DNA of 64,000 nucleotides from Tranzscheliella williamsii (GCA_023212725.1 JALBYF010000051.1:1-64000); one strand, 5' to 3'; shown: positions 29,959 to 40,839, counted from the stretch's first letter. Made by a program: numbers and translations. The notes: generated by a model not told the origin, from the sequence alone.

Positions 29959-30908
29959 ATGGGTTCCGCCAGCTCCAAAGGTCCTAAGATCACGCCGCAC
30001 GACCGGGCGGTACTTGAGTAAGTCTGCTGAGTGGGGCGGTCGGCGATGCGCGTATGAAGCCAGTCCACTGAAGCGGTACTCGTCTGCTGGCTTCCATAGC
30101 CTGAAACTGCAGAGAGACAGGATCAAGCAGTACCAGAAGAAGGTAGGTTGGCACATCTCGGGCGGTGTGTAGGGTGAGTGGCGGCTCATTGCGCGTTCTA
30201 CCTCCCAGCTGCAAGCCATTACAGACCGAGAAGAGGAGGTGGCAAGGCAGTCCCTCGCGCGTGGCGACAAGGCGCGCGCGCTCACAGCGCTGCGCCGCCG
30301 CAAGTACCAGGAGAGCCTGATACAGAAGACAGACTCCCAGCTGGAGACGCTGGAGGGCCTTGTGAGTACCAACCCCCGTCCGTCTCCACGACCCCACACT
30401 AACTCGTCGCTCCGTCCACGCCCCACAGGTATCGTCCATCGAGTTCTCCCAGATCCAGCAGAGCGTCCTGCTCGGCCTCCAGCAGGGAAATGCCGTGCTC
30501 AAGGAGATCCACAAGGAGATGAACCCCGAGTCGGTAGAGCGGCTGCTCGAGGAGACAGCCGAAGCACAGGCATATCAGATGGTACGTTCCGGTGCAGCAT
30601 GCCGTCGCCGCAGCCCAGCCAACACTAACCGACCTCACCCTTGCTATGATGCTTTACAGGAGATTGATGAGATGCTGGCTTCCAAGATGACTGCGGACGA
30701 GGAAGACGAGGTCCAGTCCGAGTTAGAGGCGCTCGAGCGCCAAGCCGGCGTCGTCAAGGCGCAGCCGACCCAAGCCGAGCCTAGCGAGACCATCTCGCTG
30801 CCCTCCGCCCCACAGACGGAACCCGTGCCACAGGCCGAACCTCAACCAGACCCGATTGCTGCGGCTGCACAGACGAGAAAGCGGGTCGAAGAGCCTCTTG
30901 CTGCGTGA
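29959..30908 (+). CDS. vps20: ESCRT-III subunit Vps20/CHMP6
   Basis: Nucleator of ESCRT-III filaments on endosomes, linking ESCRT-II (Vps25) to Snf7. Five exons: 29959-30017, 30100-30142, 30209-30361, 30429-30581 and 30660-30908. The introns are 82, 66, 67 and 78 bp, with GTAAGT, GTAGGT, GTGAGT and GTACGT donors; CTAAC branch sites are visible in the third and fourth. The spliced product has 218 residues. It begins MGSASSKG, an N-myristoylation signal as in Vps20/CHMP6. The basic helical Snf7 core follows (HDRAVLDLKLQRDRIKQYQK, then ALTALRRRKYQESLIQKTDS), then SSIEFSQIQQSVLLGLQQGN, EAQAYQMEIDEMLASKMTAD, and an acidic/Pro-rich tail with a QTRKRVEEPLAA end. It is convergent with the PPR gene, 75 bp between stops. 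The reading is secure because all four junctions restore the family sequence. Confidence 0.94.
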
Positions 30909-30983
30909 CTCGGCACAGAACACGGCTCTGCGCAATTGCAATTCTATACAGCGTACTAGGCTTCTCCCGTCGTTCGACCTGTG

Positions 30984-33710
30984 TCAGCGCCTGTTGCTCA
31001 GCAGTTTGGCCGTCAGAGCGGCAGCCCTCTCCACGAGCCGCGGCAGCGACTGGCCGCCCTCGGAGCCTGCCAGCGAGCCCATCTGGCGGACGAGGCGAAG
31101 CGCCGTGGCGAGCGCCTTGGCACATGCCTTTGCGCCCTCTGGCTCCTTCGACCCGTTCTCCAGGCGGTCCAGGAGCGAGCTGAAGATGATGATCCACGTC
31201 GTGTGGCCTATGGTGCGCAGCGGTGCAGGAGGATGCTGTGGTTCGGTGGATAGGACGCTGGATGCGAATGGGCCGAGCGGGCGCCCGGCGTGCGAGGCGG
31301 ACGAGGGGAGCAGCATCTCATCGATTAGATCGAGGGAGCGGAGAAAGGCGGCGGTGTCGGCGCGCACGCTGCAGAGCCCTTCGATGAGGTAGTGATAGGT
31401 GGTGGTTGTCAGCGGAAGGCCGCGCGAGCGCATCTGGTCGAGGAGGACTAAGGCGAGCGAGATGTCGGGAGCCTGGCGGGCCCAGTGGTGGACGGTCTGG
31501 GGCGATTCGGCGAGGCGGACGACAGGCTTGGGCGGGCCGGCGTAGTGACGCGGGAGCGCCCTGCGTGCGGCGGCGTCGGCGACGGCATGCGGATGCTGGA
31601 GGCAGCCGCCGATGAGCGCAGTGTAGGTGATCTCGGAGGGCGCGATCTTGGCGTGGAGCATGCGGTCGAGCAGCTCCAGCGCCGCTTCGATGCGTGCGGG
31701 CGGGGCGCTGGTGTCGGGGCGCACCTTGGCAACGTCGCGCAGCATCGCCTGCGAGGCCGCATCCACCTGCGCCGCCTCGGCGCCGCCCAGACACGCCTTG
31801 ATCATGGCAGTGTAGGTGACCACGTTGGCGCGCACCTGCAGGCTCTCCATAATCGAAAGCACCTTGACCACCGACGCCGTCGCCGACTCGCCCCCCTTGC
31901 GCAGCAGTGCATCCAGCACCGTCGTAAACGTCACCACGTCCGGCTCCAGCCGCAGCTCGCCGACCAGCCGCAGCACGGCGGCCAGCGACGCAAGATCGCC
32001 CGTACGCGCGTACGCGCGCAGAAACGTATTCACCGTCCCGATCGTCGGAGGCGGGCCCCTCTTCTGCATGTCCTCCAGCAGCGCTCTGGCCCGCACGTGC
32101 TGTCCGTGGACGCACAGGCCGTGGATGATGGCGTTGTACGTCTCGGCAGCAATCTTGAGCCGGCCACCGTGCTGTTCACCCTCCCCCACCATCTCGGCGA
32201 AAAGCGCCATGGCCTCGTCCAGCTTGCGCGCTTTGAAGAGGATGCTGATCATCGTGGTATACATCTGCTCGTCGGGCCGCCCGGGCTGGTCTGGCACTGC
32301 TCGGCTGTGCTGGACGATCTGGGCCCAGGTCTGCTGTGCGGCCTCGAAGTTTCTCACGCGCGCATAGCCGTCCAGCAGGGCGTTCCAGACACGCGGCGTC
32401 GGCCGCAGCTCCTTGGCGTGGTAGTGCGACCAGACCTCCATGGCATGCTCGGTGCGGCCCAGCGCGACAAAATTCGAGAGGCAGACCGACCAGCAGCTCT
32501 CGGTCCACATGGCCCTGCGCGGCGGTATCGACGTAGGCGTATGGACGTTTTCGACCGCCAGCCAGGGCGCCGATCCCGCCGCGGCGCGCATGGCGGTGGT
32601 GAAGAGACGGTGCGCTGCATCCGTCTGTCGCAGCTGAAACAGCGAGCCCAGGAGCCGCGCGATCCGTTGTGGTCCACCCGAGCCGGACGATAGACCGCGT
32701 GCAAGCTCGCACTGCCAGAGCAACGACTCGATCGTCTCCCAGCTGGGCAGCGTCGCACCAGACATAGGCCTTTGTGCGGCGCGCGCCAGTGACCCATACA
32801 GTGCCTGGGCTCGTGCCATGTTAAAGAAGAGCCGGAAGGGCGAGCCGAACTCGACATGTTCGAATAGCCGTACCATCTCGCCCGCCGCCATGCGAGAGGC
32901 GCACGCAAAGGCGACGAGGCAGACCAGGTCGTGAACATCGGCCCGCCCACTGCCGTCGGCAGCTTGATCTAGCCTGATAAACGCCTCCTCCCGCTTGTCG
33001 GTTCCCTCCTCGGCCGGGTCGGCAGCGCCTGTGCTGCCGTCCGAGTCGGCTACGCCACGAGTAAGGGAGGCGGAAGCGAGGCGCAGAGAGACCATCCCGT
33101 TCCATATCGAGACTACTTGGCGGTGCTGGCCGTCGCAGAGCAGCAGCCTGAACCACGAGCAGATCAGCTCGACGTCGCCCGTCTGGGCGGCAGCGCCGGC
33201 AAGCGCAGCAAACCGCGCTGACCAATGCTCAGCAAGTTTGCCCGTCTGAGTGTCTGACCACAGGCAAGAACAGAGCCGTAACAGCTCGGCATGATCTGAC
33301 GGCTGCAGTGCTGAGACAGCCCCCGACGCCTGAAGCCTTTCCCATGATTTCCATGCCGACAGCAGATCGTGCCTCTTGAGATCGTGCCTCAGGCTCGCCA
33401 CGTCCTCCAAGCCTGCCGACGTCGAGGAGATGCGTAAATCATTGCCGGGGCGCGGATCGAGAAGCAGCACTCCGTGCGAGCGCGACCGCAGCGCCAGCTT
33501 GGACGATGCTTTGCCTGCGCTCTTGTTTCCTTTTCCAGGCGCGGCTTTGGGCGTATGCACGGCGAACGAGGAGAGCGGCCGCAAAGCGTGGCGCGACGTG
33601 GAAAGAGGTGGATTCCATGCGGCGGCGGATTCGGCGATGCCCCTGCACGGCAGCGAAAGACGCATCTGTCCCCGCAGGAGCAGCGTTCTGCTCAGGTACG
33701 GCGCCGCCAT
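30984..33710 (-). CDS. Mitochondrial pentatricopeptide repeat protein
   Basis: The product has 908 residues. Fungal PPR proteins bind organellar RNA and support maturation or translation of mitochondrial transcripts. The N terminus (about 60 residues, Arg/Ser/Ala-rich without acids until late) fits a mitochondrial presequence. At least eight 35-residue helical repeats are visible in the C-terminal two thirds: VWNALLDGYARVRNFEAAQQ, MYTTMISILFKARKLDEAMA, TYNAIIHGLCVHGQHVRARA, TVNTFLRAYARTGDLASLAA, VTFTTVLDALLRKGGESATA, VTYTAMIKACLG, ITYTALIGGCLQH and TTYHYLIEGLCSVRADTAAF. This spacing is P-class PPR without a visible catalytic tail. The start ATG 33710 is 324 bp from the divergent membrane-protein gene. 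Individual RNA target unknown. Confidence 0.9.
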   Translation of the reverse strand: MAAPYLSRTLLLRGQMRLSLPCRGIAESAAAWNPPLSTSRHALRPLSSFAVHTPKAAPGKGNKSAGKASSKLALRSRSHGVLLLDPRPGNDLRISSTSAGLEDVASLRHDLKRHDLLSAWKSWERLQASGAVSALQPSDHAELLRLCSCLWSDTQTGKLAEHWSARFAALAGAAAQTGDVELICSWFRLLLCDGQHRQVVSIWNGMVSLRLASASLTRGVADSDGSTGAADPAEEGTDKREEAFIRLDQAADGSGRADVHDLVCLVAFACASRMAAGEMVRLFEHVEFGSPFRLFFNMARAQALYGSLARAAQRPMSGATLPSWETIESLLWQCELARGLSSGSGGPQRIARLLGSLFQLRQTDAAHRLFTTAMRAAAGSAPWLAVENVHTPTSIPPRRAMWTESCWSVCLSNFVALGRTEHAMEVWSHYHAKELRPTPRVWNALLDGYARVRNFEAAQQTWAQIVQHSRAVPDQPGRPDEQMYTTMISILFKARKLDEAMALFAEMVGEGEQHGGRLKIAAETYNAIIHGLCVHGQHVRARALLEDMQKRGPPPTIGTVNTFLRAYARTGDLASLAAVLRLVGELRLEPDVVTFTTVLDALLRKGGESATASVVKVLSIMESLQVRANVVTYTAMIKACLGGAEAAQVDAASQAMLRDVAKVRPDTSAPPARIEAALELLDRMLHAKIAPSEITYTALIGGCLQHPHAVADAAARRALPRHYAGPPKPVVRLAESPQTVHHWARQAPDISLALVLLDQMRSRGLPLTTTTYHYLIEGLCSVRADTAAFLRSLDLIDEMLLPSSASHAGRPLGPFASSVLSTEPQHPPAPLRTIGHTTWIIIFSSLLDRLENGSKEPEGAKACAKALATALRLVRQMGSLAGSEGGQSLPRLVERAAALTAKLLSNRR

Positions 33711-34034
33711 CCATGTGCGCCTATATGTATCGGTGGGGATGTGCTTGGGCAGTCACTTCAGAGAGCCCAGGACCAAAGCTTCTTCTTGGGCGAAAGGATG
33801 CCATGTCCGACTTCCGGATTCCAGCGCTGGTATGTTAAAGTGTTGAGACAGTTCGGTGCTGCAGGGCCGAATGGGGGAAGCGCCGCTCGACGGCCCGTAC
33901 GCATGGCAGTTACAACTCAGCTCAGCCAAGTTGTCTGCACCACACCATCACCCTTCGTCGCTCTGTTTGCTGCCACCACCCTTGGTCGCTCTGATTGCTG
34001 GCGCTTCTGCTCGTCGATAGATCCAGCTTGCGCC

Positions 34035-35927
34035 ATGAGTTCGCCGCGCCGATCGCATGATCTGCAGCCGCTTCTGGAAGGCGAGGGCGACAACCGCTTC
34101 GCCATTGATGACGAACTTGCAGAGGAGCAGCAGAACAGCGCTTCATCACCAAAGTATCCACCTCTTCCTCCATCGTACGACGACACACTCCGCATCGATG
34201 CGCAGAGCCGCTCCCGCTGGAACCCCGCTGGCTGGAATCCCGCTCGCTGGTTCACCGTCTCACGCACCACCAGGGAGCACATTCAGGCATGCCTTCCGCG
34301 GACGAGCTCGGGCGAGTTTCTCACCTTGTCCACCGCCTTTTCCGGCTGCTACGGCGGCGTGATGAGGTGTTGGCCCACCAATCGTTTCGCGCAGGCGAGC
34401 GTGTTTATTATTGGCCTGTGGCTTCTGGTGCTGTTTACCGGTCCCTCGCTTTCGCAGTCGTTTGGGGAAGCGGGCAGCGGTTTGCATCAGAATTGGGACT
34501 ACTCGCACATCCCCGAGACCAGACCCGCGCCTCTTCATCAAGATGGCCGCATCGTCGAGCAGGCCAGGTGGCATTGGCACGGCTGCGCTTCGATCAAAGG
34601 CACACCGAGGGTCCAGTGCACCGAAACCACCAGCATCCTGCTCAATCCGTCCAACGCCAAAGATAGCTTTGCTTCGACCGAGTCCATCTTTGTCGACGTG
34701 GATCCGATTCGCGCTGACAGGCCCGAGCCGGCCGGAAGCGTTCCAGGCAGCATCAGCGTCGTCCATGCGGACACTGCCGTGCCGCAGAAGGAGAAGGATC
34801 TTGTCAAGGTGGAGATCACCGCCCGGTACGACGAAGCGTTCAAGTTTCTGTTCGACCGCAGCCTGGTCGCCAAGATGAACCGTGGCCTGTACGATGAGGG
34901 GGTGGAGATCTTGACCTACGCCAAGGCGGTGTCGACCGATGAGAGCCCATTGGTCTACGATGTCAAGATCATTGTTCCGCCTCACCTCAACATTCCCACG
35001 CTCTCCATTGACGCCGGTGCTTCCAGCATCGACCTCTTTTCGAATGCTCCTGCGAGTAAGCGGTCTCTTGGACGCAGTATGTTGCAGAGGAGCGACATCG
35101 CAGCGTCGTCCGACTTCTATTTCGGGAAGCTACATGCACGTACACAGGTGGGGCACTTACGGTCCACCTCGATCAAGGCGCTGTCAGACATCCGCTTGAC
35201 AACCACCAATGGCGGGCTGCGCGTCGGCGGCAGGTTGGTAGCGCAATCGTTGAAGTTGCAGACGACGAACGGCGACCTGGATGTGGATCCGGGGTCGTGG
35301 CTGGAGGCGGCGTACGACCTGACGCTACAGACACATAACGGGCAGATCCGGGTGGGCAAGGAGGCAAGCGTGCGGGGGACGACGGTGCTGACCGAGTCGC
35401 AGAGCGGGGGAATTCTGGGGCGGGGGGCAAGGTTCTATGCGAATCATACGGTGGGGTTGCGGACGACGACGGGGCGGGTGGAGGCGGATGTGGTGGTGGA
35501 GGCGCCGGATGAGGCGCGGCTGGATGCGCCTGGGTTGCGGCGGAGCGAGTTGGTGAGCGTCGAGGCGCGCTCGCAGACGGGCTCGGTGAATGTCGACTTT
35601 GTCTCGCACGCCCCCGCGGTAGCGTTGCGCTGCGAGGCGACGAGCGAGGTGGGCAGAGCCGTCCTGGCGCTCCACGAAGCCTTCCAGGGCGAGTGGGAGC
35701 TGCGTGGCGCCACCGGCTCCCGCTATGACGGCCCCGGCACCTTCGACGGCCACACCTCCCCCCGCGGCACCCGCCGCTTCCTCGTAGACCACGACACCGC
35801 AGGCTGGGTCTCCCGCACCGCCGCAGGCCGCACCTGGTGGCAACCCCCCGCCGAACCAGTCCTCCCCAAACACGCCCTCGCCCTCGTCAGCTCCCAGGTC
35901 GGCATGACCGCCCTCCACTTCAAGTAA
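34035..35927 (+). CDS. Single-pass membrane protein with beta-helix-like ectodomain
   Basis: The start is ATG 34035 (630 residues); upstream frame is open but its composition is not protein-like. The N-terminal about 115 residues are cytosolic in character, with tandem WNPAGW and WNPARW and an acidic stretch. Residues about 122-139 (ASVFIIGLWLLVLFTGPS) are one transmembrane span. The long C-terminal region shows repeating beta units of the TTNGGLRVGG / LQTTNGDLDVDP / LQTHNGQIRVGK / LRTTTGRVEADV type. These resemble the DUF4097-like adhesin fold (right-handed beta-helix) and probably lie on the lumenal or outer side. No orthologue recognised; similar fungal proteins are unstudied. The last 330 bp switch to C-ending codons after a G-ending block (35200-35570). 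Confidence 0.78.
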   Translation: MSSPRRSHDLQPLLEGEGDNRFAIDDELAEEQQNSASSPKYPPLPPSYDDTLRIDAQSRSRWNPAGWNPARWFTVSRTTREHIQACLPRTSSGEFLTLSTAFSGCYGGVMRCWPTNRFAQASVFIIGLWLLVLFTGPSLSQSFGEAGSGLHQNWDYSHIPETRPAPLHQDGRIVEQARWHWHGCASIKGTPRVQCTETTSILLNPSNAKDSFASTESIFVDVDPIRADRPEPAGSVPGSISVVHADTAVPQKEKDLVKVEITARYDEAFKFLFDRSLVAKMNRGLYDEGVEILTYAKAVSTDESPLVYDVKIIVPPHLNIPTLSIDAGASSIDLFSNAPASKRSLGRSMLQRSDIAASSDFYFGKLHARTQVGHLRSTSIKALSDIRLTTTNGGLRVGGRLVAQSLKLQTTNGDLDVDPGSWLEAAYDLTLQTHNGQIRVGKEASVRGTTVLTESQSGGILGRGARFYANHTVGLRTTTGRVEADVVVEAPDEARLDAPGLRRSELVSVEARSQTGSVNVDFVSHAPAVALRCEATSEVGRAVLALHEAFQGEWELRGATGSRYDGPGTFDGHTSPRGTRRFLVDHDTAGWVSRTAAGRTWWQPPAEPVLPKHALALVSSQVGMTALHFK

Positions 35928-36217
35928 GCCAGCGTTTCCCCCTTTCCGCCGCATCCCGTATTCCCGTCGCTTCGTTTTTGCAGTTGCTTCTCTCCAGCTA
36001 GCCTGTCCTGTTCATTGCTACACTGTCTCTCTGTCGCTGTTGTGCATGTTGGAATCTCACTACTCTGATCTGCACAGCTGTGGCCGAGCCTTGCGCCGTG
36101 GGTGAGAGTGTTGCGCGGTGGGTGAGAGTCATGTCTTTGCATTGTGCGGGCGATATGTGATGTGTCTGCGTACAGAATGGACGAGGGAGGGGAGAAGGGG
36201 AGGGGAAGGGGTGGGGA

Positions 36218-36887
36218 CTAGCGGCGGAAGCCGAACTGGACGGCGAGATTGAGGCAGAGGAGGTCGGAGCCGTCCTGGTTGGCGCCTGTGATCTGGACGT
36301 TGAATTTGCCGGGGGGGATTTCGCGGGGGAGGGCGACGGTCTGCTCGAGGTCGTAGGTGCCGGGGTCGATGGGGCACTGGACGGCGGCGTTGTTGGCGCG
36401 GGCCTCCTCACAGACGTCGAAGCGGCGGGCGAGGAGCTTGATCAACCCGAGCTTGATCACCACGTCGGCGTACGTGCCGTCCTGAACCGCGAAAAGCATC
36501 GACACACATGTCAGCCGAAGTGCCGCCAAATTCGAACAACGGCAGCGGGGTACTTACGCTAACTTGGTCCTTGACCGTGCCTTTGGCGCGCACGGTGAGG
36601 TTCTGGCCAGGCACGGGCGGGTCCGGCGAGATGGCAATGCTCTCCACATCCACCACCTCCTCGCCAGACCCACAGCTGCTCCACTGCCACCCAGATCCAG
36701 GCGGCCCCCACGTCGTGGCATGCACTCCCGACACCGCACCCACCTCGCTGTACTCAGACGCTTCGGGCGCAGAGAACGAGATCTGCTGCACCGCACCCGC
36801 ACAATCTTGCCCAATACATCCCCACCCAAGCACCTGCGAAGCCAGCGACACGGTCGCCAGCGTAACCGCAAGCAAGCGAGAATGCAT
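36218..36887 (-). CDS. NPC2/ML-domain secreted lipid-binding protein
   Basis: Family members bind sterols or phosphatidylglycerol/phosphatidylinositol in the vacuole or secretory lumen. Two exons, 36887-36558 and 36481-36218, with a 76-bp intron (36482-36557; GTAAGT donor, TTCAG acceptor). The spliced product has 197 residues. A signal peptide (residues 1-20, ending SLASQVLG) precedes the ML domain: GWGCIGQDC, WQWSSCGSGEEVVDVESIAI, SPDPPVPGQNLTVRAKGTV, then RRFDVCEEARANNAAVQCPI, GTYDLEQTVALPREIPPGKF and the last strand LLCLNLAVQFGF. The six cysteines match the three disulphides of NPC2. Splicing is required to join the two halves of the domain. RIO2 is divergent, with 540 bp between start codons. 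Confidence 0.9.
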
Positions 36888-37427
36888 ACCGGCGCGAGTG
36901 GATGCCAAGCTGCAAAGGATGGTAAAGAAGCGGTAAAGGCGTAGGTACGGTGGCGGTGGCGGTGGCGATGATGTTGGCGGAAAGGGAGGGTAGCAGCAGA
37001 GAGGGTTGAGCGCTATCACGATGTGGAGACCGTGGAGACTCACCGCCGCTTCCGTCATAGAGCTTCAACCAGCAATTCAATATTGCTATTGGAGCACCTC
37101 TCTTTACCCCCTCTCTGAGCGCGACAGATTACAGTTCGAGCATCACAAATACAATCCAACAAAGGTGACGACGCGGCGCGGTCCACGAAAATCACAAGAT
37201 CCTGTTAGGTTTAAAGCAGGTCAGATCACGTGCACACTCGAGGTCTACAACGTAACAGAGAAGGTCGGATCCTTTCAAAATTGTGAGAATTAGCTGCAGC
37301 TGCTTCAGGGTCCAAAAACTTCTTACTCTCTCTTCTGACCACCGACGTCCCCACCATTGTACCTCCTTACCAAACCTTCGCTGTAGCAGTCGCCTGTCTG
37401 GCGTTGCAAGCACCTACTTAGCCCACC

Positions 37428-39336
37428 ATGAGGCTCGATGCCACCGACCTCCGCTTCATCTCGAGCCAGGAGTTTCGCGTCCTGACCGCCGTCGAGATGG
37501 GCTCCAAGAACCACGAAGTCGTGCCCTCTTCGCTCGCCGCGCAGATCTGCGGTCTCCATCATTCCGGCATCAACAAGCTGCTCGGCTCGCTTGCCAAGCG
37601 CAACCTCATCGCCCGCGTCCAGAACATCAAGTATGACGGCTATCGCCTTACCTACGGCGGCTACGACTTTCTCGCCCTGCGCGCCTTCTCCAAGCGAGAC
37701 AGCATCGCCGCCGTCGGCAGGCGTATCGGCGTCGGCAAGGAAAGCGATATCATGATCGTCTCATCACCGGACCAGGAGCAGCGCGTCCTCAAAATCCATC
37801 GACTCGGCAGAATCAGCTTCCGCGCCATCAAAGAGAAGAGGGACTATATGGGCAAGCGCAAGAGCGCCAGTTGGATGTATATGAGCCGCCTCGCCGCCGC
37901 AAAAGAATACGCCTTCATGAAGATCCTCTACGAGCACGGCTTCCCCGTACCCCAGCCCATCGACCAGGCCCGTCACTGCATCGTCATGTCCTTTATCGAC
38001 GCTTTTCCCCTCCGTCAGATCGCCGTACTCCCCCCAGAACAGATCCCGTTCCTCTATTCAGCACTTATGAAACTCATCGTCCGCCTCGCACGCTCTGGCC
38101 TGATCCACGGCGACTTCAACGAGTTTAACTTGCTCATTCGAGAAGTACCCAACGCCTCCGACGACGAAGAAGATTCAGCGGCGACAGCCACCAGAGAGCC
38201 AGGTGCCAAAGCCGGCAATATCCCGTCTTCAACCGCCCCGAGCACCGACCGCAACGTACCAGTAGCCGACGGCCAGAAGGTGGAAAAGGGCAACGGTTTC
38301 GAGAGGGTCGTCCTTGACCCCACACACGAACAGACCGACGAGGAAAGCGAAGACGAAGAAGAGGAGGAAGAGGAGGGAGACGATTACGCTGAAGATGACC
38401 AAGTCCATCTGGCCGACAATGTCACTATCGAACCGATCCTCATTGACTTCCCGCAAATGGTCAGCATCAACCACGAGAACGCCGAATAGTAAGTGAAGCC
38501 CACGCGATCCACCTCTTCTTGCGCCGAATCCTGAATCCCCTTCTGACCGCGCTGCTTGTCCTTACCGCAAACGCAGCTACTTTGATCGAGACGTCGAGTG
38601 CGTACGCAGATTCTTCCGCAACCGGTTCCGGTACCACTCGGACGAGAGACCTCGCTTCGCAGACGTGGTGCCAGAGTATGCACGCAAGATCACAAAGATG
38701 GCCAAGAATCAACCCGAGCCGTCTGAAGGCGTCGAGGATGCCGAACCACCAAAAAACGCAGATGTCCGTCTCGATCTGCTGGCCAAAGCGAGCGGCTTTG
38801 GCGGTTCCAAACAGGATCGCGAGCTGGAAGAGGTGAGTGGCCGGTGAACGCTTCTGCTGAGAGAAGACTAAAGCTGACTCGAAAATGTTCCCGCGTCTCC
38901 ACAGTACATGTCGCAATTGCGTCTGAGCACCACCCAGGGCATGATCGATGTTGCTGACGCCGAATCGGAAACAGATGGGGAAGACTCTGAAGATGACGAC
39001 GACCTGAGCGGAGAAGATGAGGAGGACGAAGATCTGGACGGCGAGGGAGATGACTCGGAAGGGGAAGGCGGGGAAGGCGACCCCGCAGCGAGGAAGGACG
39101 GCAAGTCGGCATCCAAGGGGGCGCCGACATCGCGGGGCGCGGCGCGCAAGGCGCAGCTGGACGGTGACGACTCCAAGGTGGCGCAGCTGGTCGCGTCCGA
39201 TCGCGCCCGCGCGGTCCGCAAGGCGGAGAAGCACCACGGCCGCAAGGCGCACGCCGGCAAGGGCGGCAGAGCCCACGCCGGCGGCAAGGCCAAGACCGGA
39301 AAAGCGCGCATGGTCACCGACTCGCTCGACTTCTAG
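37428..39336 (+). CDS. rio2: RIO2 atypical protein kinase, 40S maturation factor
   Basis: The ATPase/kinase that rides on pre-40S ribosomal particles and acts in final 18S rRNA maturation. Three exons, 37428-38488, 38577-38832 and 38905-39336; introns 88 and 72 bp. The first junction restores NAEYYFDRDVE, as in all Rio2. The product has 582 residues. The N-terminal winged-helix domain (about 1-90) has DLRFISSQEFRVLTAVEMGS and LHHSGINKLLGSLAKRNLIA. The nucleotide loop is IGVGKESDIMIV (Ser instead of a kinase glycine), followed by Lys in RVLKIHRLGR. The catalytic loop is IHGDFNEFN with Asp229, and the metal-binding segment is ILIDFPQMVSINHENAE. An acidic insert (about 240-330) and a long acidic then Lys/His-rich C-terminal tail follow. 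No defect seen. Confidence 0.95.
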
Positions 39337-40079
39337 CGCACCTTAGCCGCCATCTCACGCTACTTTGCCCCCGCGCTGCCGTGTCCGTGTTTGGCTTCTT
39401 TATCAGCGCTCTACGCTGCACCCCCACCATCGACAGCTCCGACCCGAGGCGCTGCCTGATCCAACTGCACGGTTGTCCTAGGCCCTCGGAAGGACAGCGA
39501 ACCATGCTTGGCCTAGCCTTTAATTCGCGCTCCATTGGCAGTCGCTTTTGTCTGCGATCATCCGGCAGCGTTCAGAGGTTGAGACGCCGTTGCCGTGCTC
39601 CTACCGCATATCCTACGCAGTGGCCCAGCAACCCGCATGGTTTTCACTCCCACGTCGGAGGCGTATCAGGCAGCCGTATGGGCGTTGTTGCACTTTGACC
39701 ACTAGTTGTGTTAATGAGTGTAACTGGGCCCACTAGTTTGTGTTAATAAGTTTGTGTAAAAGAGGCGCGCTTCCGTTGGCCTCTGCTTCAATGTCGCCAT
39801 GGCTGCGCATCGGTGTGGATCTACCCTTCAGCAACCGCTGTGTTCAAGACTTGCGGCTTCATCGACGGATGGCCAGCCACAGCTTTGTCAGCATGCTGAC
39901 AACGCCTTAGCAGCACAATAAACATCATATCGGCACCGCCTTACCGCACCTGTCTCGCAAATGAGGCCGAGCCAGGAGCTCTACAGGCTATAAAAGCTCA
40001 GCAGCATCCTGCGGTATCGTCTCTGTCTCACAACCCCTTCACAGTAGAGAGCCTCTGGCTTGCCGTAAAGCCCACAAAC
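39337..40079. other. Spacer leading into the effector-like genes
   Basis: AT-richer towards the right. Contains short direct repeats of TTTGTGTTAATAAG-type sequence near 39710-39760, and the TATA box of the following gene. No coding sequence recognised. Confidence 0.45.
39989..39996 (+). promoter_or_regulatory. TATA box of the secreted-protein gene
   Basis: TATAAAAG, about 90 bp upstream of the ATG at 40080. Confidence 0.6.
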
Positions 40080-40839
40080 ATGGTGGCAATCAGGTATCTA
40101 TGCAGCTTAGCTGCACTGCTCCTGTTCTCCTCTTCCGCGCTCTTCTCATTCGTTACCGCTCAGAGAGGTTCTGAACGGCCGGACATTCCACCAAACCCAG
40201 AGATAGGGCAAGTAGAAGAGGCTTGGCAGCAGCTGTGGGCTAGGCAGAGGCACTGGTACCGCACAGAATATCGGAACCGGCTTCCTCGAGAGGCAGGGGC
40301 TGGAATACTGCATACGCTCTCAGAACACGATTTCAACACAGATTTTAATCCTAGCATTGTTGCTGTTAATAGGTACAGGCCGAACGAGGACCCCAACAGT
40401 AAGTCATGCCAGCTCCTATCCTCTCTGAAACCAAGCAGTGGTGTACTAAACGTATTCGCCTCGCTGCTCACCATAAACTCAAGTATTGTGGGAAGCGCTT
40501 GGCCAGCTAAAACATCGTGCCGAATATTACCTCGGCCATGCGCTTCATCCCAATTTCGTCGAACAGCAAGGTCGGGAAGCTGTGCGACTATATTTCGATG
40601 CGATTCAACAAGTCTTGACGGTTTTGCAAGCTCGACGTGCAGCCGCCCTACAGCACCTGGCAATTAACCCTGCAGCGCTCCAACAGCACCTGAGCAGCAG
40701 CGCTCGCTATCTTGAAACAGGCATGGCAAATGATGATACAGTTGACACAATTGGCCTACGGCTCCGCGAGGTGATGGCTCCGCTGGAGCATTTCCAGGTT
40801 CTGTCTTGGGATATTATGGGTACACACTTACTCCACTGA
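40080..40839 (+). CDS. Secreted cysteine-free protein, candidate effector
   Basis: I do not recognise the family. Two exons, 40080-40398 and 40484-40839, with an 85-bp intron (GTAAGT donor, TACTAAAC branch, CAAG acceptor). Splicing gives one 224-residue product. Residues 1-28 are a clear signal peptide (VAIRYLCSLAALLLF... ending SFVTAQ). The mature part has no cysteine. It starts with a Pro/Gln segment and continues with Trp/Tyr/Arg-rich helices (EEAWQQLWARQRHWYRTEYR), then RAEYYLGHALHPNFVEQQGR and two Ala/Gln/Leu-rich helices (QQVLTVLQARRAAALQHLAI). Third positions are less GC-rich than in flanking genes. In smut fungi such small secreted orphans are often host-directed effectors; this is inference. 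Its neighbour, transcribed towards it from 43066, is also secreted. Confidence 0.78.

Noticed and set aside
31485..32693. 402-codon plus-strand frame opposite the PPR gene
   Set aside because: Antisense artefact of GC3-biased coding; the minus strand shows clear PPR repeats.
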